Under the pieces are notes generated by a model. The model saw only the letters and a list, made by a program, of their open reading frames with translations, was not told the origin of the DNA and did no database searches. Positions 8,415-16,798 of a DNA stretch of 64,000 nt are shown piece by piece. Made by a program: the position numbers and the translations under genes. This DNA is from Bacteroidota bacterium. GTDB lineage: Bacteria; Bacteroidota; Rhodothermia; JANXDC01. The first letter of the stretch is position 1, and each line of letters starts with the position of its first letter. The stretch is from contig JANXDC010000001.1 of NCBI GenBank assembly GCA_025059945.1, positions 127,677-191,676 of the forward strand, read 5' to 3'.

Positions 8415-9917
8415 ATGATGCCTCGGGAGACGGATCACCCTAACACGCTTGAGGTGCACGCGCGCGTTTGGCTGCGCCAGTGGCGCCTGCGCACAGGCAA
8501 GCCCGAGCTCACGCTAGCCGACCTGCCTGAAGAGGCCCTAGAGGAGGTCGCTGAGAGGAGCTTTGATCTACTCTGGCTTATGGGGGTTTGGGAGCTAAGT
8601 CCCGGAGCGCGCACGATCGCGCGTCGGTTGGCGCAGCAGAGCCCGGAATACCGGCGCTTGTTGCCCGACCTAAAGCCCGAGGACGTGGAAGCCTCTCCAT
8701 ACGCGGTGGGCGCTTACCGTGTGGCGGCCGATCTGGGCGGCGAGGAGGCCTTGAGGAGGCTGCGTCGGCGTCTGGAGCGACGCGGGGTGCGTTTGCTGCT
8801 CGATTTTGTGCCCAATCATACGGCCTTGGACCACCCCTGGGTGTGGGAGCATCCAGAATATTACGTGGGGGCCCCCGCCAATGCGGCCGTTCCGGACCCC
8901 GCACAGAGCTTTGAGGCCGAGACCCGGCTTGGTCCCTGGCGCTTTGCGTACGGCCGCGATCCCCATTTTCCAGCCTGGATCGATACAGCCCAGCTGAACG
9001 TATTTTACCCCGCCACCCGACAGGCCCTGCTGGCGACCCTGCGCAAGATCGCCCGCCTATGCGACGGGGTTCGTTGCGACATGGCTATGCTGCTGCTCAA
9101 TGACGTCTTTGAGCGCACCTGGCGGCCCTGGTTGGGCCCGCAGGCCCGTCCTGAGAGCGAATTCTGGCCGGAGGCGATCTTTGAGATCCGCCGGGAGCAT
9201 CCGGATTTTTTGTTTTTGGCCGAGGTCTACTGGGACCTGGAGTACCGGCTGCAACAGCTGGGCTTCGATTACACCTATGACAAACGCTTCTACGATCGGG
9301 TCCTGTGGAGCACCGGGGAGATGATCCGAGCCCATCTGGTGGCGGATTGGGATTATCAGGTGCGCTGCGTGCGCTTTTTGGAAAATCACGACGAAGCCCG
9401 CGTCGCGGGCCGACTCCCCCCGGCTCAACATCGGGCCGCAGCCGTGCTCTTGGCCACGATCCCGGGCATGCGCCTTTGGTATCAAGGTCAGCGCGAGGGA
9501 CGGCGGCTGCGCGCGCCTGTGCAGCTGGTGCGCTGGCCGGAGGAGCCGACGGATCTGGCCATGGCCACCTGGTATGATCAGTTGCTGGCCCTGCAGCGGC
9601 ATCCCGCGCTGCGTCAAGGATGGTGGCGCTTGCTTGTTCCGGAACGGGCCCTGGAAGGCGAGGAGGCCTATCGGAACGTGATCGCTTATCGATGGGACGC
9701 CGGTCGTCAGGGCCGCCTGCTGGTCACGGTCAACTACCAAGCCCGGCGCGCACTCGCCCGGGTGCGTCTGGATGTGCTGGGGGTCTCGGGCCGCACGGTT
9801 AAGCTTCGCGATCGCCTTTCGGGTAAAGAGCTCATCGGTCCGGGCTCCGAGTGGTTCGAAGAGGGGATCGTGCTGGAACTCGAACCCTACGAGGCCAACG
9901 TTTGGGAGATCCTCTGA
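8415..9917 (+). CDS. GH13 alpha-amylase-family glycoside hydrolase
   Basis: Predicted alpha-glucan-active (beta/alpha)8-barrel enzyme acting on starch, glycogen or maltodextrin. The four GH13 regions are visible: LLLDFVPNHTALDHP; DGVRCDMAMLL with the nucleophile Asp; FLAEVYWDLEY with the acid/base Glu; RFLENHDEAR with the transition-state Asp. A C-terminal beta domain ends about residue 500. No signal peptide, so probably intracellular. The reading frame is open from a GTG at 8316, but ATG at 8415 or 8418 better matches where the barrel begins and lies below the predicted promoter; ATG 8370 is another choice. polX starts two bases after the stop. The exact specificity (amylase, glucosyltransferase, trehalose-related) cannot be decided here. 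Confidence 0.85.
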   Translation: MMPRETDHPNTLEVHARVWLRQWRLRTGKPELTLADLPEEALEEVAERSFDLLWLMGVWELSPGARTIARRLAQQSPEYRRLLPDLKPEDVEASPYAVGAYRVAADLGGEEALRRLRRRLERRGVRLLLDFVPNHTALDHPWVWEHPEYYVGAPANAAVPDPAQSFEAETRLGPWRFAYGRDPHFPAWIDTAQLNVFYPATRQALLATLRKIARLCDGVRCDMAMLLLNDVFERTWRPWLGPQARPESEFWPEAIFEIRREHPDFLFLAEVYWDLEYRLQQLGFDYTYDKRFYDRVLWSTGEMIRAHLVADWDYQVRCVRFLENHDEARVAGRLPPAQHRAAAVLLATIPGMRLWYQGQREGRRLRAPVQLVRWPEEPTDLAMATWYDQLLALQRHPALRQGWWRLLVPERALEGEEAYRNVIAYRWDAGRQGRLLVTVNYQARRALARVRLDVLGVSGRTVKLRDRLSGKELIGPGSEWFEEGIVLELEPYEANVWEIL

Positions 9918-9919
9918 GC

Positions 9920-11581
9920 ATGGACAACCGCGCCATCGCGGAGGGGCTGCAGGAGGCGGCGGCGTTGCTGGAGCTGTTGGCCCAAGATGCGGCCCGCGCC
10001 CGGGCCTACGAGCGAGCCGCGCGTCTTGTGGCTCAGCTGGGCCGGCCCGTGGAGGCGATCCTGCGCAGCGAGTCCGCTCGGATTCCGGGCATAGATCCGG
10101 AGACCCAGCGGGAGATCGCCCAGTGGGCGCGCAGCGGCCGCTGGGAGCTATTGGAGCGCCTCCGGGAGGCCGTGCCCCCGGGGGTGCGGGAGCTCTTGCG
10201 CTTGAAGGGGCTGGGCCCTAGGCGGGCGGGGCTTCTGTGGCGCGGGCTTGGCGTGGAGTCCATCGAGGACCTGGAGCAGGCCTGTCGGCTGGGCCGGCTG
10301 CGCGCACTCGAAGGCTTCGGTCCGACGCTGGAGGCCAAGCTCGCCGAGGCCGCGGCCCAGTATCGCCGCTACCGCACCCAGCGTCGTCTGGCCGATGCCC
10401 TAGCGGAGGCGGAGCCCCTGCTGCGCGCGCTCCGGATGCTGCCCGGTGTGGCGCGGGCTGAGCTGACGGGTGCGCTGCGCCGACACTGTCCCGTGGTTTC
10501 GGCCTATGAGTTTTTGCTCGTCACGGCCCGTCTGGAGGTTGTGCGGGAGCGCCTTCCGGATCTGCAGTGGACCTTCCGGGGGCCGGATCTGCTGGAGGGG
10601 CGCACCGAAAGCGGCGTTCCGGTCCGCTGTTGGGGGACGGATTTTCGGCGCTTCGGCACGCGCTGGATTCAGACCACCGGCTCTCCGGAGCACGTCCAAG
10701 AGCTTCAGGCTCGAGGTCCGCTTCCGGAGGCCATCACGGAAGAGGCCGTTTACGCCGCCCTGGGGCTTTCGTATGTGGCTCCGCCCCTGCGCGAGGGGCG
10801 GGGAGAGGTCGCGCGCGCCGCGCAAGGGCGGCTGGGACGCCTTGTGCAGGTCCGCGACCTAAGGGGCATCCTGCACGTGCACACGACGTACTCCGACGGC
10901 ACGGTTTCGCTTCGCGACATGGCCCTGGCTTGTCAAGAGGCGGGCTACGCCTACATGGGCGTCTGCGATCACAGCCAAAGCGCCCGATACGCGCGGGGCC
11001 TGGAGCCGGAGCGCGTGCGCGAACAACAGGCCGAGATCGAGCAACTAAACGAAGCGCTTGCGCCGTTTCGCCTCTACAAGGGCATCGAGGCCGATATCCT
11101 GCCCGATGGCTCTCTGGATTACCCCGAGGAGGTGCTGCGGAGCTTCGACTTCGTGGTGGCCTCCGTGCATACGGGCTTTAACATGACCAAGGAGGAGGCC
11201 ACGCGCCGGCTCATCCGGGCCGTGCAGAACCCGCATACCTGTATTCTGGGGCATCCAACCGGCCGCCTGCTTCTGGAGCGCGAGGGCTATCCCGTGGACG
11301 TGCCAGCTCTGTTGCGCGCCTGTGCCGATTACGGGGTGGCCATAGAGCTCAACGCCAATCCGTACCGGCTGGATTTGGATTGGACGTATCTGCCTCTGGC
11401 TGTCGAGCTCGGCGTTATGGTCGCGATCAACCCGGATGCGCACGATCTCGAGGGGCTGGAGGACGTGCGCTATGGGGTCATGGTCGCCCAAAAGGCCGGC
11501 TTAGAGCCGGAGCACGTGCTCAACACGCGCACTCCGGCGCTCTTTGAACGGTGGCTTGCGGAGCGTCGGGCTCATCGCTAG
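9920..11581 (+). CDS. PolX-like protein with a degenerate polymerase palm and intact PHP domain
   Basis: Matches the bacterial family-X DNA polymerase plan: an N-terminal helix-hairpin-helix 8-kDa-like region (about 1-150), a palm/thumb region (about 150-300) and a C-terminal PHP phosphoesterase domain (about 315-553). The PHP metal ligands are all present: HVHTTYSDG, CDHS, IEADIL, VHTGF, HPTGR, NPDAHD. The palm is altered. Where PolX has G-S-L-R-R...G-D-I-D, this protein reads GALRRHCPVVSAYEFLLV, so the first Asp is Ala and the second Glu. The third Asp (V-D-L-R) appears as VPVR. The fingers/thumb motif TTGSPEHV is retained. DNA synthesis therefore seems lost while 3'-5' exonuclease or AP-endonuclease activity may remain. 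ATG at 9920, two bases after the GH13 stop, is chosen over an upstream in-frame start inside GH13. Confidence 0.82.
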   Translation: MDNRAIAEGLQEAAALLELLAQDAARARAYERAARLVAQLGRPVEAILRSESARIPGIDPETQREIAQWARSGRWELLERLREAVPPGVRELLRLKGLGPRRAGLLWRGLGVESIEDLEQACRLGRLRALEGFGPTLEAKLAEAAAQYRRYRTQRRLADALAEAEPLLRALRMLPGVARAELTGALRRHCPVVSAYEFLLVTARLEVVRERLPDLQWTFRGPDLLEGRTESGVPVRCWGTDFRRFGTRWIQTTGSPEHVQELQARGPLPEAITEEAVYAALGLSYVAPPLREGRGEVARAAQGRLGRLVQVRDLRGILHVHTTYSDGTVSLRDMALACQEAGYAYMGVCDHSQSARYARGLEPERVREQQAEIEQLNEALAPFRLYKGIEADILPDGSLDYPEEVLRSFDFVVASVHTGFNMTKEEATRRLIRAVQNPHTCILGHPTGRLLLEREGYPVDVPALLRACADYGVAIELNANPYRLDLDWTYLPLAVELGVMVAINPDAHDLEGLEDVRYGVMVAQKAGLEPEHVLNTRTPALFERWLAERRAHR

Positions 11582-11599
11582 GCGAAATCGGGGAAGACG

Positions 11600-12418
11600 A
11601 TGGACGCCTTTCGCAATCGGGTGGCGATCGTAACGGGGGCCTCCTCCGGTATCGGGGAGGCCACTAGCCTGGCCCTGGCCGCTCAGGGCGCGCATCTGGT
11701 ACTCGCAGCCCGATCCGAAGACAAACTGCTTGAAGTGGCCAGGCGCGCCCAGGATCTGGGCGCCCCCACCGCGCTTGTTGTGCCCACCGACGTTCGGGAC
11801 CCGGAAGCCTGTAGAAAGCTTGTGGAACGGACCGTCGAGGCTTTGGGGCGCGTCGATCTGCTCATCAACAACGCCGGGGCCGGCGATTGGTCGCTTCTGG
11901 CCTACGCGGATCCGAAGCGCATCGAAAAGCTGGTGCGCACGAACGTGCTCGGCCTCATCTACATGAGCCGCTTTGTGGCGCCTGTGATGCTGCAGCAGAA
12001 GGCGGGCACGATCACGCAGATCGCCTCTCTAGCGGGGCTCATGGGGCTTCCGTTTCAGGCGGTCTACGGGGCCACCAAGGCCGCCGTGATCGCCTTTACG
12101 CGCTCCTTGCGAGCCGAACTCGAATCCTATGGGGTGCGCGTGGTACTGGTATTACCGGGACCCGTACGCACGCCCTTTTTCACCAAGGCCAACATGGGTC
12201 ATTTCGAGCGCCTGCGGCTTCCTGTAGTCGAACCGGAACAGGCCGCGCGGCGCATCATAGCGGGCTCGGCGCGGGGCCAGCGGCTTGTGTTTATGGATAG
12301 CTTCGGTAGATTGGTCTACTATAGCAGCCTGCTCATGCCGGGGCTTGTAGACCGGATGGCCAAGCAGCTTTACTTTCGCGCTCAGCGTTGGGCGCAGAAT
12401 CAAAAGAGCCCTGCGTGA
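11600..12418 (+). CDS. Short-chain dehydrogenase/reductase (SDR)
   Basis: Classical SDR, 272 residues. NAD(P)-binding TGASSGIGEATSLALA is near residue 12, NNAGAGDWS near 90, and the catalytic Ser...Tyr-x-x-x-Lys is in IASLAGLMGLPFQAVYGATK. The basic residue in the second strand region (AARSEDKL) is compatible with NADPH. The post-catalytic segment LPGPVRTPFF is typical. The substrate is unknown; the extended C-terminus with basic and aromatic residues (MAKQLYFRAQRWAQ) is common in SDRs acting on lipids or retinoid-like molecules, which is suggestive only. It starts 18 bases after the polX-like gene, probably cotranscribed. Confidence 0.88.
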   Translation: MDAFRNRVAIVTGASSGIGEATSLALAAQGAHLVLAARSEDKLLEVARRAQDLGAPTALVVPTDVRDPEACRKLVERTVEALGRVDLLINNAGAGDWSLLAYADPKRIEKLVRTNVLGLIYMSRFVAPVMLQQKAGTITQIASLAGLMGLPFQAVYGATKAAVIAFTRSLRAELESYGVRVVLVLPGPVRTPFFTKANMGHFERLRLPVVEPEQAARRIIAGSARGQRLVFMDSFGRLVYYSSLLMPGLVDRMAKQLYFRAQRWAQNQKSPA

Positions 12419-12471
12419 GGGTGGAACCCTGTTCAGGTGGGAACAGGACGTACCGGTGTCGGCGATTTCTC

Positions 12472-12669
12472 TTAGGGTTCTTGCTCTTTGAGGGCGCGCT
12501 GCAGGCGTCGGATCGCTTTGATGCGCGCTAGACGCCGCTCCTCGGAGGGCTTCACGTAGGCGGTTCGGCGCTTGTATTCGCGCAGGATGCCACTTCGCTC
12601 GTATTTCTTCTTAAAGCGGCGCAGCGCCTTATCGATCGGTTCACCTTCGCGTACTTGAATGCCGATCAC
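12472..12669 (-). CDS. rpsU: 30S ribosomal protein S21
   Basis: Small basic ribosomal subunit protein of 65 residues, typical S21: REGEPIDKALRRFKKKYERS followed by GILREYKRR and the RRLARIKAIRRL tail. It contributes to mRNA 5'-end recognition on the 30S subunit. The start is GTG with a good AAGGAG six bases upstream on the minus strand. It has its own promoter at 12708-12739. It converges with the SDR across 53 bases that contain only a seven-pair hairpin (CCTGTTC/GAACAGG, 12428-12447) without a T-run. Confidence 0.95.
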   Translation of the reverse strand: MIGIQVREGEPIDKALRRFKKKYERSGILREYKRRTAYVKPSEERRLARIKAIRRLQRALKEQEP

Positions 12670-12707
12670 GGTCGCTCCTTGTATTGGTTTCTAAGGAAGA
12701 ACCTCAT

Positions 12708-12739
12708 TAAAAATACGAAGTTTGCAGCATGGCGGGCAA
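12708..12739 (-). promoter_or_regulatory. Promoter of rpsU
   Basis: On the minus strand TTGCCC (12739-12734), 18-base spacer, TATTTTTA (12715-12708), then about 35 bases of leader with an AAGGAG site before the GTG start. Confidence 0.65.
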
Positions 12740-12856
12740 GCTTCCGGCGCGTTTCGTGCCTCATCCGGAATCCAAAAAGCTTGATTTGCTCGCCTCCATG
12801 GAGGTCGGAGGTCCTGTATTTTTTCTCGGTCCACACTTATAAAGGGAGCTTGCGTT

Positions 12857-13321
12857 ATGCGTGCCTTTATGCTGCTCGGAGCTCTATTTTGCTTGCCCCT
12901 GCTAGGTGGCGTCCTAATCCAATCGGGAACGCGTATGGAACGTAAGGTGATCCATACCCCAGAGGCCCCTGCCGCGATCGGCCCCTACAGCCAGGCCGTG
13001 CAGGTGGGAAATATGCTGTTCTGCTCTGGTCAGATCGCCATCGATCCGAAAACTGGCGACGTTGTACCAGGCGGCATCGCGGAGCAAACCCGCCAAGTCC
13101 TGGAAAACCTGGGGGCCGTGCTCCGGGCGGCCGGCATGGACTACCGAGATGTGGTCCAGTGCCAGGTTTTTCTGGCGGACATGGCCGATTTTCAGGCCAT
13201 GAACCAGGTCTACGCCGAGTATTTTCGGGAGAACCCCCCGGCGCGCGTAACCGTGGCGGCCGCTGGGCTTCCCCGCAACGTGCGCGTAGAGATCGCCTGC
13301 ATCGCCGTGAAAGGCCAGTAG
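12857..13321 (+). CDS. RidA/YjgF-family enamine deaminase, possibly exported
   Basis: RidA proteins hydrolyse reactive enamines and imines from PLP enzymes, giving 2-oxoacids. The core (from MERKVIHTPEAPAAIGPYSQ) shows IGPYSQAVQVGNMLFCSGQI, the conserved Arg in PARVTVAAAGLPRNVRVEI and the terminal Glu. Two starts are possible. ATG 12857 has a strong AAAGGGAG and adds about 26 residues with a hydrophobic stretch (FMLLGALFCLPLLGGVLI), a signal peptide or anchor. ATG 12935 gives the usual 128-residue cytosolic form but has no good ribosome site. I annotate the longer form on the strength of the ribosome site. A 12-base palindrome CCTCCATGGAGG lies upstream at 12793-12804. Confidence 0.85.
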   Translation: MRAFMLLGALFCLPLLGGVLIQSGTRMERKVIHTPEAPAAIGPYSQAVQVGNMLFCSGQIAIDPKTGDVVPGGIAEQTRQVLENLGAVLRAAGMDYRDVVQCQVFLADMADFQAMNQVYAEYFRENPPARVTVAAAGLPRNVRVEIACIAVKGQ

Positions 13322-13438
13322 GGCAGACGCCGGACGGCGTTCCGAAGGCGCGCAACTCCGGCCTGGCCCGGTGATCGAGCGGTCCGAAACCGGCAGGCGC
13401 CTGAAAGCGTTTAGGCAGTGGCCTAATGGAGGCGCGTT

Positions 13439-14641
13439 ATGCGGTTTTTGCTCTTCGGGCTCACCCTGACGGCCCTGGGGCTGCTGTTGGATCTGTACGT
13501 ATACCGGCGTTGGCGGCGCTTTGTGCGCGAACAAAGGTGGCCCGAGCTTTGGCATCGGCTTTATGCCGTGCTTATTCCGCTTGCTGCGCTGCTGCTGCCT
13601 GCGTATTTCTTGCTTTGGCGTCTTGGGGAAGTGGAGCAGCCGCAGCTGCGCTCGGTCTTCTCCGGGCTATGGGTTCTCTGGTATCTGCCTAAGCTCCTTT
13701 TGGCCCCCTTTCTTTTGCTGGCGCATCTTGCAGGGCTTATGGGACGTCTGTGGCAGATCCTGCGCCGAAAGCCCGAGCCGGCGGGGACAGCAGAGCGCAG
13801 GCGGTTTCTGCGCACAGCGGGTTGGGCCTTGGCGGGTGTGCCGTTTGTGCTAACCGGACGCGGCCTGCTGCGGGACACCTACGCCGTCACCCTATATCGG
13901 GAGACGCTTCGCTTTCCCAACCTCCCCCGCGCCTTCGACGGGCTGCGGATCGTGCAGCTTAGCGATCTGCACGCGGGCTCTTACCTTACGCTGCATCCTG
14001 TGGAGGAGGCCCTAGCGCTGTGTCGCGAGCTTAAGCCCGATCTTCTGGTTTTTACAGGCGACTTCGTCAACGGCGACGACGCGGAACTGGATCGCACCGC
14101 CCCTTTGCTGCGGGCCCTGGCCGCGCTACGTCCCCCGCTGGGCGCCTTCGGGATCCGAGGCAACCACGAACATTACGCCGATCCGGAGCGCGTAAGCGCC
14201 CGCATGGAGGCCTACGGATTTCGGATGCTCGTCAACGCGCACCATGTGTTTCGGATCGACGGGGAGGAGCTGCAGCTTATCGGAACAGACAATACAGGCA
14301 TGCGTCAGCGCTTCGCCGACCTGCCGCGCGCCATGGCGGGGCTTCGGCCGGAGGGTTTTCGGATTCTGCTCACGCACGACCCTACGTTCTGGGAGCGCTC
14401 CGTGATGGGGCGCGTCGATATCCCGCTTACCCTGGCCGGACATACGCACGGTGGGCAGCTCGGGATCGAATGGGGTCCGGTGAGGATGAGCACCTCCTCT
14501 CTGGTCTACACCCGTTGGGCCGGCCTATATCGGGAGGGGGATCAATACCTATACATCAACCGGGGCTTAGGCACCACCGGACCCCCGATCCGGCTGGGCA
14601 TTCCGCCTGAGGTGACCGAGATCACGCTGCGGCGGTTGTAG
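13439..14641 (+). CDS. Membrane-anchored calcineurin-like metallophosphoesterase
   Basis: A 400-residue protein with an N-terminal membrane part and a C-terminal metallophosphoesterase domain of the YkuE/YaeI type. About residues 1-115 hold several hydrophobic segments, including LLFGLTLTALGLLLDLYV and LYAVLIPLAALLLPAYFLLW; RRFLRTAGWALAGVPFVLTG is a further hydrophobic or Tat-like segment. The metal-binding motifs come in order: VQLSDLHAGSY, VFTGDFVNGDD, GNHEHY, LTHDP and AGHTHGGQLG. Relatives hydrolyse phosphodiester or UDP-diacylglucosamine-like lipid substrates; the true substrate is unknown. The start has GGAGG nine bases upstream. Confidence 0.86.
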   Translation: MRFLLFGLTLTALGLLLDLYVYRRWRRFVREQRWPELWHRLYAVLIPLAALLLPAYFLLWRLGEVEQPQLRSVFSGLWVLWYLPKLLLAPFLLLAHLAGLMGRLWQILRRKPEPAGTAERRRFLRTAGWALAGVPFVLTGRGLLRDTYAVTLYRETLRFPNLPRAFDGLRIVQLSDLHAGSYLTLHPVEEALALCRELKPDLLVFTGDFVNGDDAELDRTAPLLRALAALRPPLGAFGIRGNHEHYADPERVSARMEAYGFRMLVNAHHVFRIDGEELQLIGTDNTGMRQRFADLPRAMAGLRPEGFRILLTHDPTFWERSVMGRVDIPLTLAGHTHGGQLGIEWGPVRMSTSSLVYTRWAGLYREGDQYLYINRGLGTTGPPIRLGIPPEVTEITLRRL

Positions 14642-14704
14642 CGACCTAACCAAGAGCCCGTAAGCCGAGCCCGGATGCCGCAAGCCGCCCCTCCTTGGGT
14701 CGCG

Positions 14705-14736
14705 TTGCACCCCCTCGGCTAGAGGACCTATCTTTA
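14705..14736 (+). promoter_or_regulatory. Promoter of tig-clpP-clpX
   Basis: TTGCAC (14705-14710), 18-base spacer, TATCTTTA (14729-14736); predicted start of transcription about 14740, 38 bases before the tig ATG. An interrupted inverted repeat (GCGACC-CCAAG / CTTGG-GTCGC) at 14641-14703 ends just before the -33 element. Confidence 0.75.
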
Positions 14737-14777
14737 ACTCTGTTTAACGCGACCGTAACCACATCGCACAGGACTTT

Positions 14778-16028
14778 ATGGAACTGGAGATCCGCCAACA
14801 AAACTCGGTTTTGCGCTTGGTATCGGCCCGCATCCCGGCTGAGCGCGTACGGGCTCGTCTGGAGGAGGCGTATCGGCAGCTGCGCCAGCGGGCCCACATC
14901 AAGGGGTTCCGGCCCGGGCGAGCCCCCTTGGAGCTCATCCGCCGCTTGTATGGGGAGGTGGTCCAGGCGGAGGTCTTTGAGGAACTGGCCAACGAGGTGG
15001 CCTCGGCCCTCTGGGATCAGGGCCATCGGCCTTTCGGCTCGGTTCGCGTTCGGGCCATGCAGCTGCAGGAGGACGGAAGCCTGCAGATCGAGGCCGAATT
15101 CGATGTTAAGCCCGAATTCACGCTTGCAGACTTCGAGGGCTTAGAGGTGCGTGTGCCCGTGCACACGGTTCGATCCGAGGACGTGGAGCGCGAACTGGAG
15201 CAGCTGCGCGCGCATCGGGCCGTTCTGGTCCCCAAGGAGGGCCCCGCGGAGGAGGGAGATTACGTACTGCTAGAGGTGCAGGAGCTCGACCCCTCCGGCC
15301 TGCCTATTCTGGGCACGCGCCAAGAGCGTTGGGAGCAGTTGGATAAGTCGCGCATATCCTCAGGGTTCTATGAGGCTCTCGTGGGCGCTGCGGTTGGCTC
15401 GGAGCGCGTTCTGGAGGAGCACGCCGAATCCGGTCTTAGCCGACGGGTTCTCGTGCGACTCAAAGAGCTTAAAGCCGTGCACATACCTGACTGGGATGAG
15501 GCTCTGGTGCAGGAGCTCTCCCGAGGGCGCTTCGCCGACCTGGAGGAGCTACGACAGGATGTGCGCGCCTACCTAGAGCGGCAGTGGGAGCGTTTCGACC
15601 GCTCCGTGGAGCGCGAGCTTATCCGTTCCAAGCTTTTGGAGTTGCACCCGATCCCGATCCCGCCGTCTTTAGTGGAGCACATCCTGGAGCGGATGCTGCA
15701 AGACCGCCGACGCCGACAGCCCAACGTGGATCCGGAGCGCTTCCGCTCCGAAAACCGCCCGCTGGCGGAGCGCGCAGCGCATTGGCAGCTGGTGCGTGAA
15801 AAGCTCATCGAACACTATGGGATCGCCGTGCAGGAGGAGGATTTTGACCGCTATTTTGCAGACCTGGCCCAGCGTAGTCGGTTGCCAGAGGAGCAGCTGC
15901 GGCGCTACTATCAGGGGTTGTGGGATGATCTGGAAGCGCAACTGCTAGAGGATAAGGTGATCGCGCTCCTTAAAAGCAAGCTCAAAATCGTGCCCGAGCT
16001 CGTGGAGATGCCTACTTCCTCATCCTAG
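14778..16028 (+). CDS. tig: Trigger factor, ribosome-associated chaperone and prolyl isomerase
   Basis: Binds near the ribosome exit tunnel and shields nascent chains. The N-terminal ribosome-binding domain has the signature helix region IKGFRPGRAPLELIRRLYGE, equivalent to the GFRxGKxP loop. A middle PPIase-like region spans about 150-230, degenerate as in Bacteroidota, and the C-terminal helical arms are rich in charged residues (LERQWERFDRSVERELIRSK). At 416 residues it is slightly shorter than E. coli Tig. First gene of the conserved tig-clpP-clpX order with its own clear promoter. Confidence 0.93.
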   Translation: MELEIRQQNSVLRLVSARIPAERVRARLEEAYRQLRQRAHIKGFRPGRAPLELIRRLYGEVVQAEVFEELANEVASALWDQGHRPFGSVRVRAMQLQEDGSLQIEAEFDVKPEFTLADFEGLEVRVPVHTVRSEDVERELEQLRAHRAVLVPKEGPAEEGDYVLLEVQELDPSGLPILGTRQERWEQLDKSRISSGFYEALVGAAVGSERVLEEHAESGLSRRVLVRLKELKAVHIPDWDEALVQELSRGRFADLEELRQDVRAYLERQWERFDRSVERELIRSKLLELHPIPIPPSLVEHILERMLQDRRRRQPNVDPERFRSENRPLAERAAHWQLVREKLIEHYGIAVQEEDFDRYFADLAQRSRLPEEQLRRYYQGLWDDLEAQLLEDKVIALLKSKLKIVPELVEMPTSSS

Positions 16029-16087
16029 GGAACAGGAGGTAGGACGGGTCGGTTTTGTAGCCGGTTATGAACAGGGAGGCCAACCCC

Positions 16088-16765
16088 ATGTGGAGTCGCT
16101 TCGTGGCGTTCTATCGCAGCATCAGCAATCTGCCCGGTGAACCGGAACCGCAGGCGATTGACCTCATCCCCATGGTCATTGAGCAGACCAGCCGCGGGGA
16201 GCGAGCCTATGATATCTATTCGCGCCTGCTCAAGGAGCGCATCATCTTCTTAGGTTACCCCATCACGGACCAGGTGGCGAGCCTTGTGGTGGCGCAGCTG
16301 CTGTTTTTGGAGTCCGAGGACCCGGAAAAGGACATCTACTTGTACATCAACAGCCCGGGTGGGGTGATCTCCTCGGGCCTGGCTATTTATGACACGATGC
16401 AGTACATCCGGCCCGATGTGGCTACGATTTGTATCGGAATGGCGGCCTCGATGGCGGCCGTGCTGTTGGCGGCCGGAGCCAAGGGCAAGCGCAGCGCGTT
16501 GCCCAACTCCCGCATCATGATCCACCAGCCCCTGGGCGGCGTGCAGGGCCAGGCGAGCGATATTGAGATCCAGGCTCGCGAAATTCTCAAAATGAAACGC
16601 AAGCTCTATGAGATCTTGGCCTATCATACGGGCCAACCGTATGAGAAGATCGAAGCCGATTCCGATCGGGATTACTGGATGGACGCCCAGGAGGCCCGGG
16701 AATACGGGCTGATCGATAACATTTTGGAACGACAATTGCCCAAAAATGGCGCGTCGGCTTCCTAG
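16088..16765 (+). CDS. clpP: ATP-dependent Clp protease proteolytic subunit
   Basis: Serine peptidase forming the tetradecameric chamber that works with ClpX. The catalytic Ser is in [20 protein letters not shown] and the His in [19 protein letters not shown]; the Asp lies in the following helix region near RDYWM. The oligomer motif [20 protein letters not shown] is intact. ATG 16088 is selected because GGAGG sits eight bases before it; an in-frame ATG at 16067 would add seven residues but has no ribosome site. The N-terminal propeptide-like stretch before [20 protein letters not shown] is about 25 residues. clpX follows after 33 bases. Confidence 0.96.
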   Translation: MWSRFVAFYRSISNLPGEPEPQAIDLIPMVIEQTSRGERAYDIYSRLLKERIIFLGYPITDQVASLVVAQLLFLESEDPEKDIYLYINSPGGVISSGLAIYDTMQYIRPDVATICIGMAASMAAVLLAAGAKGKRSALPNSRIMIHQPLGGVQGQASDIEIQAREILKMKRKLYEILAYHTGQPYEKIEADSDRDYWMDAQEAREYGLIDNILERQLPKNGASAS

Positions 16766-16798
16766 GATCGGCTTCTTCCCAATCGCCTGAGGAGGTCT

